Positions 1 through 8,656 of a stretch of 32,462 nucleotides of DNA are shown here, in pieces; position 1 is the first letter of the stretch; the number at the start of each line of letters is the position of its first letter. This DNA is from QQUD01 sp039029915. Lineage in GTDB: Bacteria; Chloroflexota; Anaerolineae; Promineifilales; Promineifilaceae. The notes below the pieces were generated by a model, which was not told where the DNA came from, did no database searches, and worked only from the letters and a program-made list of their open reading frames with translations. The position numbers and the translations under genes were made by a program. The stretch spans positions 1 through 32,462 of the forward strand of contig JBCCFD010000030.1 of NCBI GenBank assembly GCA_039029915.1. Reading direction: 5' to 3'.

Positions 1-80
1 ACAGTGATTTTTTGTAATCCTTGTGCGTTTTTGAATTACGTTTTTCATGGTAAGGAACAAACGCTTCCAAAACGCTTCCA
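1..80 (+). repeat. Upstream direct repeat, copy A
   Basis: This stretch aligns over almost its whole length with 3294-3369. Shared blocks include ATTTTTTGTAATC, TTGTGCG, a TTTTGAAT/TTTTGAAW-type block and AACGCTTCCAAAACGCTTCC-like ends, with only scattered mismatches and a 1-base gap. It lies about 180 bp before the start of the LysM lipoprotein gene; copy B lies about 105 bp before the metallopeptidase-like gene, in the same orientation. It may be a shared upstream control region or a dispersed repeat. The left end cannot be defined because the window starts here. Confidence 0.75.
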
Positions 81-125
81 CGATAATTTGGCTTGGAAGC
101 GTTTTGAAAATTTGGAAGCGTTTTT
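60..125. repeat. Nested inverted repeats of AACGCTTCC / GGAAGCGTT
   Basis: Four copies of one 9-base word are seen: AACGCTTCC at 60-68 and 71-79, and its complement GGAAGCGTT at 95-103 and 114-122. Arms 69-79 and 95-105 form an 11-bp perfect stem with a 15-base spacer, and the outer pair could form a second stem. The last copy runs into a T tract, so it could end transcription coming from the left. Equally, paired half-sites with a central CG resemble operators of LacI-type regulators. Which role applies cannot be decided from sequence. Confidence 0.6.
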
Positions 126-261
126 GGATAACAGGGGAGGTGTTTCCCAAACCCACCGTCAAACAAACGTAGGGTTTTCAAATTAAAAACATCCTGAATA
201 AGTGGTCAATTTATGGTTTGGTATGGACAGTATCGCCACAAGAAGAAAAAGAGGAAGTTCC

Positions 262-1584
262 ATGTCAAATCTAAATACACGCTGGCTAAGCTATAGCCCG
301 CGTAAGCTGTTCGTTTTTGCTGTTTTGTTAACGGCCGTATTCATCACAAGCTGCTCCCCCAGCACCAACGCCTCCCCAACGCCGTTAGCCCGACTCCCAT
401 TTCCCACCCAGCCAGTTGTGCTGCCAGACCCTACTGATCCGAATCCAACCCAAGAGCCTGAACCGACGACTGTTATTTCAGAAACGGCCGTGTTGCCCAC
501 AACCGCCATTCCAACTGCTTTACCTCCGACGAACGAGCCAGCGACTAATCCAGACGACTGCACGCCTAATGAAGAGTGGCCCACTTATGTTGTGCAGATT
601 GGTGATAATTTAAATAAAATTGCCGCGTGGAGTGACACAACCATAGAGGCGTTGATGCTTAACAACTGCCTCAGTAGCAGCAATCTAATCTTTGCAGGGC
701 AGGTGCTGCACGTGCCTCAAACGGCCTCACCAACACCCACAGCCACCGACCAACCCACTCAGTCAAGCTCGATTAGCTTTGCCTCATTCAGCCTGAGTCA
801 TTCAACTGTGGAGCGCAATAGCACCTTAATGCTCTATTGGGAAACGATCAATGCGTCAGTCGTCACGGTTTGGCCGCTAGCTTTTGACTCAAAAACAAAC
901 AGTTGGCTGCGCATCCCTGTCGACCAAACGTATCAAGGGGTGCCCGTGATGAACCTCACGGCTGAAAGTGGTGAGGCATTGATCAACATTTTGCCCCAGG
1001 CCCAGTATCCATATCGCTTTGAGCTGACAGCGAGCAACGAGGCAGGAGAAACGGCCGTTGTGACCACAGCACTCATTGACATCAATTGCTATCCATCTAT
1101 CGCCCTGCTTAGCAGCAGTTGCCCTGGCCCATCTGAAACGACCACGGCTTATATTCAAACATTTGAAAACGGCACGTTGCTTTGGCTAGACAATACACAA
1201 GAAATCTTACTCCTATCAACCCATGACGAGATTTTTGTGCCTTGGACGTTACTTCCGCCCGCTATTTTGGTCGAAGCATTACCGGAGCCGCCAGCAGGAT
1301 TAACGGCACCGGCGCCTCGTTTTGCGGGACTTTGGGATAAACCGCTATTTGACAATCCCGATGGCGACTCACCAGAAAAGCTATCGCTTGGAGAAATCAT
1401 CGGCTGGGCCATCCAGCCAGAACAAGCATATGAAGCCGCTTTACAAATTCACTGGGACAATAATTTCAATGGGGTTTCTGACACGGCGCTTGTTGTGTCT
1501 CTGCCAAACAGTCAGTTTGTTTCGCTAACGGTTTTAGAGCCATTTGCAAAAACGGGGCCCAGCTGGCGGTATATTGTTCCATAA
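262..1584 (+). CDS. LysM-domain lipoprotein
   Basis: Predicted 440-residue exported lipoprotein. The ATG at 262 is preferred over an in-frame ATG at 202 because GAGGAAG lies just upstream and because it gives a proper signal: basic residues near the N terminus, a hydrophobic segment at about 16-29 and a lipobox-like ITSC with Cys31. Residues about 32-106 are a Pro/Thr/Glu-rich linker. A LysM domain follows at about 108-152 (starting YVVQIGDNLNKIA and ending with GQVLHVP), which in this family binds peptidoglycan or related glycans. The rest, about 165-440, contains a segment that looks like an immunoglobulin-type beta domain (about 165-275), then a region I do not recognise. It is probably anchored to the membrane outer face and touching the wall. 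It is convergent with the next lipoprotein gene. The exact function is unknown. Confidence 0.85.
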   Translation: MSNLNTRWLSYSPRKLFVFAVLLTAVFITSCSPSTNASPTPLARLPFPTQPVVLPDPTDPNPTQEPEPTTVISETAVLPTTAIPTALPPTNEPATNPDDCTPNEEWPTYVVQIGDNLNKIAAWSDTTIEALMLNNCLSSSNLIFAGQVLHVPQTASPTPTATDQPTQSSSISFASFSLSHSTVERNSTLMLYWETINASVVTVWPLAFDSKTNSWLRIPVDQTYQGVPVMNLTAESGEALINILPQAQYPYRFELTASNEAGETAVVTTALIDINCYPSIALLSSSCPGPSETTTAYIQTFENGTLLWLDNTQEILLLSTHDEIFVPWTLLPPAILVEALPEPPAGLTAPAPRFAGLWDKPLFDNPDGDSPEKLSLGEIIGWAIQPEQAYEAALQIHWDNNFNGVSDTALVVSLPNSQFVSLTVLEPFAKTGPSWRYIVP

Positions 1585-1588
1585 TCAA

Positions 1589-1618
1589 AAAGACCCCTAG
1601 CCCTAGCCAGAGGTCTTT
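1589..1618. terminator. Bidirectional terminator between convergent lipoprotein genes
   Basis: AAAGACC at 1589-1595 pairs with GGTCTTT at 1612-1618. Read on the minus strand the stem is followed by five T residues, and on the plus strand by TTTCT, so it can serve both convergent genes, ending at 1584 and 1642. Confidence 0.65.
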
Positions 1619-1641
1619 CTGAATTAGATTTTTGCAAAACG

Positions 1642-3261
1642 TTATGGCTGTTTCTCAATTGTAAAAGACGAAACTAATGTGCGCGCTTCGCCCTCACCGC
1701 GATAAAAGTTGACAGTATATGGGGGGCTGCTGGAAGCTGGGTCAGACAAGACAACTTCCATCTGGTCATCAAGCGCTAGTGATTCATTAACATCTCCGAC
1801 TGCTGTAACTGAGTAAATTTTACCTTCTAGTTCGGCATTTGCAGCTATGCCTACAGTTGTTTCGGACCGCTTAGGCACGAGTATTTCTATCTCGTCAAAG
1901 TTGATACCTGAGTAGAGAATTGAATCTCCCAGACCGATGTTGTAGTTAGGGAAGCTCAATTGTGAGTTGATAATTAAGAATTCAAATGTGTCATTAACGG
2001 CAATTGTCCTTTTAGACCCTGGAAAATTAAATATCACCCCGCGAAGCACAACCTCATCAGGCAATACTGCGAGAACCGGACTAGAAGCAGCAAGAGCAAA
2101 ATCTTGAGTCAATGTTTCGCCAGATGCAAGGGTGATAGTTTGAACGGCCGTATCATAATCCGCCAAACTCACTTCAAAAACCAAATCTCCAGTGGCTAAC
2201 TCGCTTAGCGAATAGCTACCATTATCTCCTACGCTAGCGCATTGCACCGTGCCCTGCACACAAACCTGTGCCCCAGCAAGCGGTGCACTGCTAGCAATGT
2301 CGACCACCATTCCTTGCATGCCAGTAATGGGCTCTTCGATCGTGGCTTCTTCTGCCCCTACTAAGCTGCTTGTCAGCACATAATCTCCAGCAAACGAGTC
2401 AATATTCATAATCACAATTTGATAGTCGCCATCAGCAGGGATTGCTAAGTTTGTCACATCTTCCCCATCAAAGAGAGCATCAACCTGACCTGTGAGCGAT
2501 ACAGCTGGGTCAACTTGGAGAATTTCAATTGCTGTGTCAATTTCATCGATCGCTTCGTCATTGACAATACTGATATTGACTGCTTGGCCTGCGGTACCGG
2601 TAAACGTCCATGTCACAGAACTGCCGCTATCCAGGTTACCCGTAACCTCTTCACCAATGGTATAGCGCATCTCACTAGCTGCTTCATCCATAGCAGAAGA
2701 TGCTTCCACTTTTGCTAGCGTCCCGGTAGCGGTCGCAGACTCACTCCCCGGAGGAGCCCATGTCCAATCAAGTAGACCTTCATCATTAAGCGCTGCCGTA
2801 ATAAGGCCACCATCGACGCAGCCACTACCCGTTTCTATCTTTTCCTCAAAGATATAATCAGACCCTCGAATTTCAGTTAGTGTGACCGAACCACCACATG
2901 GGAATGAAGGGTAATTGCTTGTGCCGGTCGACCCTACGGACAAGCTATCAATGGATATTGTGGCTAGGTACGTTGAACCACCTTCCACAACATCGCCTTC
3001 CCAATTTCCAGTAATATCGGCAGGTTCTGCAGCCGGTTCTTCCACTGGCACCTCAGTTGGTTCCGGTTCCGGCTCTGATGTGGGTTCTTCTTCATCAGTC
3101 GAATCCTCAAGCGCATCTTGGGCGGCGTCAAGTCCATCTTGGGCAGCGTCAAGTCCGTCTTGGGCGACATCGGTCACATCTTCGAGGGTGGGTGTTCCAC
3201 CCCCACAAGCGGCAAGTGCAAAAGATAAAATAATTAAAATAGGTAAAAATAGCTTCTTCAT
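1642..3261 (-). CDS. Lipoprotein with carboxypeptidase-regulatory-like domain
   Basis: Predicted 539-residue lipoprotein. Residues 1-19 form a clear signal with lipobox LAAC (Cys19). Residues about 33-54 hold three copies of a heptad close to AAQDGLD, then an acidic Pro/Glu-rich linker to about residue 82. A beta-rich segment with Cys residues follows. At about 205-300 is a domain that looks like a bacterial pre-peptidase C-terminal type fold (GEEVTGNLDSGSSVTWTF start, GDYQIVIMN-type end). At about 314-395 is a carboxypeptidase regulatory-like (transthyretin-like) domain with GxVVD...PLAGAQVCV...GSYSLSELATGD. The C-terminal 140 residues are not recognised. The start has AAGGAGAC upstream. It is likely a surface-exposed binding or structural protein; no catalytic motif was seen. 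Confidence 0.8.
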   Translation of the reverse strand: MKKLFLPILIILSFALAACGGGTPTLEDVTDVAQDGLDAAQDGLDAAQDALEDSTDEEEPTSEPEPEPTEVPVEEPAAEPADITGNWEGDVVEGGSTYLATISIDSLSVGSTGTSNYPSFPCGGSVTLTEIRGSDYIFEEKIETGSGCVDGGLITAALNDEGLLDWTWAPPGSESATATGTLAKVEASSAMDEAASEMRYTIGEEVTGNLDSGSSVTWTFTGTAGQAVNISIVNDEAIDEIDTAIEILQVDPAVSLTGQVDALFDGEDVTNLAIPADGDYQIVIMNIDSFAGDYVLTSSLVGAEEATIEEPITGMQGMVVDIASSAPLAGAQVCVQGTVQCASVGDNGSYSLSELATGDLVFEVSLADYDTAVQTITLASGETLTQDFALAASSPVLAVLPDEVVLRGVIFNFPGSKRTIAVNDTFEFLIINSQLSFPNYNIGLGDSILYSGINFDEIEILVPKRSETTVGIAANAELEGKIYSVTAVGDVNESLALDDQMEVVLSDPASSSPPYTVNFYRGEGEARTLVSSFTIEKQP

Positions 3262-3293
3262 AGTAAGTCTCCTTGTTTATAAATTAGGATTAC

Positions 3294-3369
3294 AAGAATT
3301 TTTTGTAATCGTTGTGCGTTTTGAATAACGATTTTCATAATACGAACCAAGCGCTTCCAAAACGCTTCC
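3294..3369 (+). repeat. Upstream direct repeat, copy B
   Basis: Second copy of the sequence at 1-80, same orientation. It sits in the gap between the start of the minus-strand lipoprotein gene (3261) and the plus-strand gene at 3477, and ends with GCGCTTCCAAAACGCTTCC followed directly by the window-wide palindrome ACGGCCGT (3371-3378). Unlike copy A it lacks the downstream complementary GGAAGCGTT half, so it cannot form the same hairpin. Confidence 0.75.
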
Positions 3370-3476
3370 AACGGCCGTTGAGCCACGTGCCCCAATTTTA
3401 AATAGGCTATAATCTCGAAACTTACCCAAGTGATTCAATTTGTTTGATGGCAATACTGGACAAAAGGAACAAAAAA

Positions 3477-5165
3477 ATGGCACCCTCGAGTGAAGATCGC
3501 ACCCAATGGCACAGCGTCTATGACTTTCATGATCCAAAATTATGGTTTACACGCTTCTTTAGCATTTATGATTCAATTACTAAAACTTATCGGCTTGTTA
3601 CGGATGCCCTCGCCTCGGTTGAGTCCCTATCAATTGAGCAGGTTCGTCAACTCATTAGCGATTCAAACAAACAAGATTCGCCTGCTTTTTCAGACTTTTT
3701 CGTCAATTGGTCAGATTTGGACTCTGAAAGGTGGCAGGTATTTCAAAATGGGGAAGAGCGGGAAGGGTCATACGATTTAGAGTTTGAAGTCAAGCAGCTT
3801 TTAAATCTTTGGTCTGTCACCTTTAGCCTCGACCAGTTTGTTAACCTAACAGTTTACAAAATTATTGATAATTTCTATTCTGACCGAGCTCAAAATAACA
3901 TCGTACCCCCGCTTCACTTGATGCGCACAGTTTTTCGACTCATTTCTGATGATGTTGAAATTTTACAACAGGCCATCAGCCAACGGTCTTGGGAAACCGA
4001 CGCAAGTGGAAGCTACGCGATGAGCCAGCAAACAAAAGCTTTGCTTGTAACCGATAAGTTGGCCACCATGGCTTTGCTCCCATTTATGCACTTGCTGGAT
4101 GGGGGATCTATCATCCCAATCACCTTCTTCAGCCGAAGAACGCACATCCATCATGTTCCTTATAGCAAAAACATCTTATTAATTGGCATTGGGTACGATC
4201 ACATCACCTTAAAAGTTAATGATGCATTTGATTTTTTACGTCGAGGCGGCTATGCAAGAAGGCATGAAAATTATCAAGGGTTTGAGAACAGCGAATTTGA
4301 CTATATTGCTCCGGGGTCGCAACCATTACCCTCTTTTGAACTATTGGTAATTCCGCATGAGGTTGGGCACTACATCTACAAAAATGCTCGGCATGATGAC
4401 ACGCAAACTTTCGCCGAATTAGCCCAAGAACAGTTTAAAGGACATCCCTATTTTGAATGGATTGAGGAGATTTTTGCTGATATTTATGGGTGCATGATTG
4501 CGGGGCCGTTAATGGCACTTGGTTTACAATCCTTGCTGGCATCTGGTGATGAAGATGCCGTTTGTTCAAGCGATGGCATGCATCCGCCAAGCATAATACG
4601 GCCGTTTATTCTCTCCCAAATTTTAACAACTCTAAGCGAAATCAACCCTGAACATTATCCATTCAAGGATGCCGCCTTCCATTTAAATTGGAACTGGTCT
4701 ATTAATTTAGAACCACTTGGATATAGCGTTGACGGAGACGATCCAAATTCTGGCCATGCAAAAATCCATCATCCAAATTGGGGCGAAGAGAGTATTGATG
4801 TTTTTGAAATTTTGCAGTCTGTTCATCCATTTATTGAGTTGTTTTCATCCATTCTTATGCAAAATGCGCATCTTCATCCTAGTGACGCCGAGCGTCCGGT
4901 TGAGCGTGTGCCTGCTATCCCGTGGAGCCACGCCCCATATGAAGATCTAACTTTGTATGATGCAGAGATGGCGGATTTAACAGGTCAAGAAATTGCTCAG
5001 ATGCGTGTCCCAAATTTTCCATTGATAGACCTAGGAAAATGTCTTATCGATGATTTAGAGACGCTTTGTCATAGTTGGCGAAATGATGGTCCAGATAGCG
5101 GTTCTGGAAGTAAAGGCACCTTGAGGTATAAAACCTCTAAAAACACAAAACCAAAATTACCATAA
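3477..5165 (+). CDS. Putative gluzincin-type zinc metallopeptidase, uncharacterised
   Basis: Predicted 562-residue protein with no signal peptide or membrane segment, so probably cytoplasmic. The ATG at 3477 is chosen over an in-frame ATG at 3444 because AAGGAA lies 7 bases upstream of it. The key sequence is HEVGH at residues 294-298 (DNA 4356-4370), followed about 33 residues later by EEIFAD at 330-335. HExxH plus a downstream ExxxD is the zinc-ligand arrangement of gluzincin metallopeptidases such as thermolysin; here E331 would be the third ligand. The N-terminal 280 residues and the C-terminal 220 residues do not match any family I recognise. It lies alone between a divergent lipoprotein gene and a convergent regulator gene. 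Peptidase activity is inferred from the motif only; it could also be an inactive or regulatory member. Confidence 0.7.
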   Translation: MAPSSEDRTQWHSVYDFHDPKLWFTRFFSIYDSITKTYRLVTDALASVESLSIEQVRQLISDSNKQDSPAFSDFFVNWSDLDSERWQVFQNGEEREGSYDLEFEVKQLLNLWSVTFSLDQFVNLTVYKIIDNFYSDRAQNNIVPPLHLMRTVFRLISDDVEILQQAISQRSWETDASGSYAMSQQTKALLVTDKLATMALLPFMHLLDGGSIIPITFFSRRTHIHHVPYSKNILLIGIGYDHITLKVNDAFDFLRRGGYARRHENYQGFENSEFDYIAPGSQPLPSFELLVIPHEVGHYIYKNARHDDTQTFAELAQEQFKGHPYFEWIEEIFADIYGCMIAGPLMALGLQSLLASGDEDAVCSSDGMHPPSIIRPFILSQILTTLSEINPEHYPFKDAAFHLNWNWSINLEPLGYSVDGDDPNSGHAKIHHPNWGEESIDVFEILQSVHPFIELFSSILMQNAHLHPSDAERPVERVPAIPWSHAPYEDLTLYDAEMADLTGQEIAQMRVPNFPLIDLGKCLIDDLETLCHSWRNDGPDSGSGSKGTLRYKTSKNTKPKLP

Positions 5166-5198
5166 TCTAAGAAAGCTCATGGTGACAAGGCAGTTGCA

Positions 5199-5232
5199 GG
5201 TGGCCTCAACAGTCGATCTAATTGAGGCTACC
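5199..5232. terminator. Hairpin between convergent genes
   Basis: GGTGGCCTCAA (5199-5209) pairs with TTGAGGCTACC (5222-5232) with a single G-T pair and a 12-base loop. It sits between gene ends at 5165 and 5262. There is no strong T tract directly beside it, so termination is likely but not certain. Confidence 0.5.
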
Positions 5233-5261
5233 TACATCCCCTTTTCTTCTATTGCTAATCG

Positions 5262-8186
5262 CTAAGAGGGGTCTAGTTTGTTGATCAAATCCTCTAACCA
5301 CTGATCATTCAGCACAGCATTAAGATTGATGACCTGCTGTTTGGACCATTCGTGTTTTTCTGGCTGACCCAGATCAGCGTACAGTTTGGATAAGCAATAA
5401 TGGGAATGTGCCTGTTCAAACTTATCGTCTAAATCCTCAAAAATAGCCAATCCATCAAGCATTAATGGTAGAGCTTGCTCAAATTTCCTCTTCAGTTGAT
5501 GCAAGAGTCCTAATTGCATTTTTATGAGGCCCTGCCATCTTAAACTGCCTAACTTTTGAAAGGTATTTAAACAGTCATACCCAAACTTTAAAGCGTCATC
5601 AAACTGTTCACGCTTCTTACTTAACACCATTCGCTCAAAAAGAACAGCGGCATACTCCCCTGCATCTTTTTCTATTCGACAAATGTGCTCTGCTTCAATT
5701 AAATCAACCTCTGCTAAATCATACTCCCCCGCTACCAGTTTAAGGCGAGCTAGGTACCGAAGCGATTCAACATAGGCTGACGATATGCCTGTGTCACGTT
5801 GCAGCGCAATCGATTGTTCTAAATAATCCCGTGCCTTTTCATTCTCATCCCAACAGCACATGGCGATTTTGCTCAGACATTTAGCGACACCTGTTGGTTC
5901 ATTTTCCTCTTCATAAATGCGCTTGGCATTCTCGTAAAGCTTTAGTGCTTGATCAGGCTCAGCCTGGTATCGCTTGATACGGCCGTATAAATACATCCCC
6001 TGTGCGACGCCCAAACCATCTTCTAAGCTGGCCATCATCTCCCAGCCTGACTTGATGTGCATTTCAGCGGCGGCATAATCATCAAGTTCAAATTCAACCT
6101 CCCCAAGACGGAGCAAAGCCCGGCCAAGCACAGGTTTGTCTTGGAGCACGGTAGCGGCGACCAAAGCAATGGTCAGCCCTTCACGCATTTCGTTAAAGCG
6201 GATTTGCCGGAACCAAGGCTCATCTAGCAGTTGGGTCAGGTCAATAATGACTTGCCATGCCCCAATCTCTTGGGCTTTCACAATGGCGGCGGAAAAGTTG
6301 TGCCATTCTGGTTGAAGCGAATGGTAGTTGTTTTGGTGCGCATGGGCGTATTGATAATAATAGTCAACAAATTTCAAGGTCGCATCAGCCGTTTGGTCAG
6401 CCAGTTTTTCGGCGCTGAATTGGCGAATGAGGCTATGCATCAGGTAGCGGCTTTCAACATGCTGGAGTTGGAGTAATGATTTGTCACAAAGGACATCGAG
6501 ATCGAATTGGCTGACTTTTGTAACGTAGTCAGCGGCAACGGCCGTAAACGAGCTGGGAAACACAGAAAGAGATGCAAGCGCCGTTTGCTCTTCGGGCTCT
6601 AAAAGCTGCCAAGACGTCTCTAATACGGCCCGTATGCTGCGGTGTCGGGGGTCAACATCGCGCATTCGGGTGCTGAGAATGTCAAGCGAACGACCAATCT
6701 CATCTAAAATTTGGTAAAGCGAACGCCGATGTACCCACGCCGCCGCTAGGCCAATGCCCAAGGGCGAACCGTCAACCAGCTCACAAATTTGACGAATAAC
6801 GGAGAGCGTCACGGCCGTTATTTCAAAATCACGTCTTGCCATTTGAGCCCGTTCAATAAACAGCGCTTCGGCTGCATTCATTTCGGCCGTGCCGATGGGC
6901 AGGCCGTCCAGCAACACAACGGATTCAGCCTGAAAGTTAAGCCGCTCACGAGAGGTGGCCAAGATGGCAATGTTTGGCGCACGTCTCAGCCATTCAGCAA
7001 TAAAGTCCAGCTCTTCGATAACAACCTCACTGTTATCAAAAATGAGCAAGAGCTGTTTTTCACGCAAAATAGCCAGCACCTGATCACCCGTTAACTGCTT
7101 ATCAGCTTGCCCTAAACCTAGCGCTTCGCCAACGGCAATTTTAATCTGTTCTGCACCACCCCGAACAGCCTCAAGGGGGATAAACCAAACGCCATCAGGA
7201 AAGTTGGCTTTAACCTGATTCCCCGCTTCAATGGCCAATCGTGTTTTACCAATCCCCCCCATGCCCAGAAGCGTCACAAGCCGGTAAGCGGGATCAACCA
7301 GCCGTTCGAGCAGTTGGGCCTGCTCCTCCTCACGACCGAAGAAATGGGTGGTTTGCAAAGGCAGATTGTGGGGAATTTCTGCTAACCGCTCGCTGATTAC
7401 TGAAAACTGATCAACGTCTCTTAGTTTGTCTACCAGTGCAATTGTTTCTGCTTCCGGTTCGACACCAAGTTCCTTCCAGAGCGTTTGTTGGCACAGATCG
7501 TATTGTGCCAGAGCGGCGTTCCGATCGCCGAGCTGAGCATGAGCCAGCATGATGGCCCGATGGGCGGCTTCTTGCCACGGCTCGATGCTGAGCTGCTGCT
7601 GAGCAATGTCAAGTACGGCCGTAAATTCCCCCAGCGTCATTTTAGCTTCTCGAAGCCACGTCAACCCTTCTAATGCCCTTTGTTGAACATGCTCACGCTG
7701 ATTAATGAGCCACGCTTCCCACGTGTCGCTAGAAAAGTTTAGCCCAGCCAGCAGGTCACCCCGCACCAATTGGGTGGCTTTTTCAAGCCTCGCTAAGCAC
7801 GTGGGGCAGCCCACCAATTGACGATGGGTGTGGGTTTCGACTGCTTTCAGGTTTTGCTCAAACTGAATGAGATCAATCACGATGTCGTCACCAAAGCGGA
7901 GAGCAATCTGTTTACGGTCAATATCGAAATAAGGTGGGCTAGCGTTTTCATCTCCTATCGATTTACGAAGGCGAGTGAGGCGATTGCGGAGATAGGTTAA
8001 AGCTTCTTTATCTGGTCGGTCAGGTGAAAGCAAACCTGCCAGCGTATCGCGACGCTGGGGTGTGCCCTGGTGGGCAGCCAAATATGCTAGCAAAACGCGC
8101 AAGGCGTCAGTGCGAAATACGGCCGTTTCGCCCCCAACGGTGACGTGCATGGGGCCAAGAAGGTTGATTTTTAGCTGATCACTCAT
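5262..8186 (-). CDS. SARP/AfsR-like regulator: wHTH-BTAD-NB-ARC-TPR
   Basis: Predicted 974-residue signal-integrating transcription regulator. The ATG at 8186 (protein start MSDQLK) is preferred over an in-frame ATG at 8246, because the extra 20 residues would be translated from repeat-array DNA. No clear ribosome binding site is seen. Order: winged-helix DNA-binding domain about 5-105; a CPTC pair at about 127-130, often seen in relatives from Chloroflexota as I recall; bacterial transcriptional activator (BTAD) helices about 110-255; NB-ARC ATPase with Walker A GMGGIGKT at 308-315 and Walker B LLLIFDN at about 379-385; then TPR-type helical repeats to the end. Such proteins switch on target genes after nucleotide and ligand binding. 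The C-terminal part (DNA below about 5960) is more AT-rich than the rest. Targets and ligand are unknown; neighbours include a second such regulator and a small secreted peptide gene. Confidence 0.88.
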   Translation of the reverse strand: MSDQLKINLLGPMHVTVGGETAVFRTDALRVLLAYLAAHQGTPQRRDTLAGLLSPDRPDKEALTYLRNRLTRLRKSIGDENASPPYFDIDRKQIALRFGDDIVIDLIQFEQNLKAVETHTHRQLVGCPTCLARLEKATQLVRGDLLAGLNFSSDTWEAWLINQREHVQQRALEGLTWLREAKMTLGEFTAVLDIAQQQLSIEPWQEAAHRAIMLAHAQLGDRNAALAQYDLCQQTLWKELGVEPEAETIALVDKLRDVDQFSVISERLAEIPHNLPLQTTHFFGREEEQAQLLERLVDPAYRLVTLLGMGGIGKTRLAIEAGNQVKANFPDGVWFIPLEAVRGGAEQIKIAVGEALGLGQADKQLTGDQVLAILREKQLLLIFDNSEVVIEELDFIAEWLRRAPNIAILATSRERLNFQAESVVLLDGLPIGTAEMNAAEALFIERAQMARRDFEITAVTLSVIRQICELVDGSPLGIGLAAAWVHRRSLYQILDEIGRSLDILSTRMRDVDPRHRSIRAVLETSWQLLEPEEQTALASLSVFPSSFTAVAADYVTKVSQFDLDVLCDKSLLQLQHVESRYLMHSLIRQFSAEKLADQTADATLKFVDYYYQYAHAHQNNYHSLQPEWHNFSAAIVKAQEIGAWQVIIDLTQLLDEPWFRQIRFNEMREGLTIALVAATVLQDKPVLGRALLRLGEVEFELDDYAAAEMHIKSGWEMMASLEDGLGVAQGMYLYGRIKRYQAEPDQALKLYENAKRIYEEENEPTGVAKCLSKIAMCCWDENEKARDYLEQSIALQRDTGISSAYVESLRYLARLKLVAGEYDLAEVDLIEAEHICRIEKDAGEYAAVLFERMVLSKKREQFDDALKFGYDCLNTFQKLGSLRWQGLIKMQLGLLHQLKRKFEQALPLMLDGLAIFEDLDDKFEQAHSHYCLSKLYADLGQPEKHEWSKQQVINLNAVLNDQWLEDLINKLDPS

Positions 8187-8304
8187 TATGAAAATTGTAA
8201 ACGGTAAATTATAAATTTTGAATGGTAAAGCGGGGTAAATTATCAATTTCGAATGCCAATCGGTTCACCATTCACCGTTCACCATTCACCATTTACCATT
8301 CACC
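8187..8304. repeat. Short-word inverted repeat array, right beside SARP-like gene start
   Basis: The tract is built from reiterated words such as GGTAAAT and GAATGGTAAA on its left half and TTCACCATT / TTCACCGTT / TTTACCATT on its right half, so the two halves are partly complementary and could fold into a long imperfect hairpin. It overlaps the stop codon of the four-helix-bundle gene (8300-8302). The sequence just outside the start codon of the regulator (TATAAA/GTAAACGGTAAATTA) resembles that just outside the start codon of the four-helix-bundle gene at 8657-8690. Confidence 0.7.
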
Positions 8305-8656
8305 TCTTCCCCAATGTCGTCTGAATACTGGCATTCACAATCCGACAAAGCTGATCACATTCATCCATGATATTTTTCAGCTTCTCTTCAGACAAAAGCT
8401 GACTTCTCAAAATAATCTGCAAATTAATATTTGATTCATTGAGTTCTTCATGAACGACTCGCATTTTATGCACAAAATCTCTTTTGCTTTCCGCAGCGCG
8501 CGCCTCACCGTAGTTGAAAGCAGGTGAAGTCCCGCTTCGTACCAATTGCCCACTTAAATGCTTTCCTGTCACTGTTTTAGGCATTGCCTCACATAGACGA
8601 ATGATGCGTACTGCAAATTCTGTGAGTCGTTCTTGAAGATCATCCCCTTTGGCCAT
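8300..8656 (-). CDS. Four-helix-bundle protein (23S rRNA intervening-sequence / bAvd-like family)
   Basis: Predicted 118-residue helical protein. It matches the four-helix-bundle family first known from proteins encoded in 23S rRNA intervening sequences and related to the Avd accessory protein of diversity-generating retroelements. Family marks visible: the LQERLTEFAVRIIRLCEAMP N-terminal helix, LSGQLVRSGTSPAFNYGEARAAES in the middle (the QL-RSGTS-NY-EA pattern is diagnostic), and a C-terminal helix with the EELNES pattern. No reverse transcriptase or template repeat is in the window, so a retroelement role is not supported. Both flanks are arrays of short repeated words and the stop codon lies inside one array, as though gene and arrays formed one unit. 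Molecular function is unknown for stand-alone members; nucleic acid binding is a family-based guess. Confidence 0.88.
   Translation of the reverse strand: MAKGDDLQERLTEFAVRIIRLCEAMPKTVTGKHLSGQLVRSGTSPAFNYGEARAAESKRDFVHKMRVVHEELNESNINLQIILRSQLLSEEKLKNIMDECDQLCRIVNASIQTTLGKR

Noticed and set aside
4..186. 60-codon open frame at the left edge
   Set aside because: It runs through the repeat and the nested hairpins, has no ribosome binding site and shows no protein-like features.
8300..8656. Diversity-generating retroelement
   Set aside because: The four-helix-bundle protein is related to Avd, but no reverse transcriptase, template repeat or variable target gene is present in the window.
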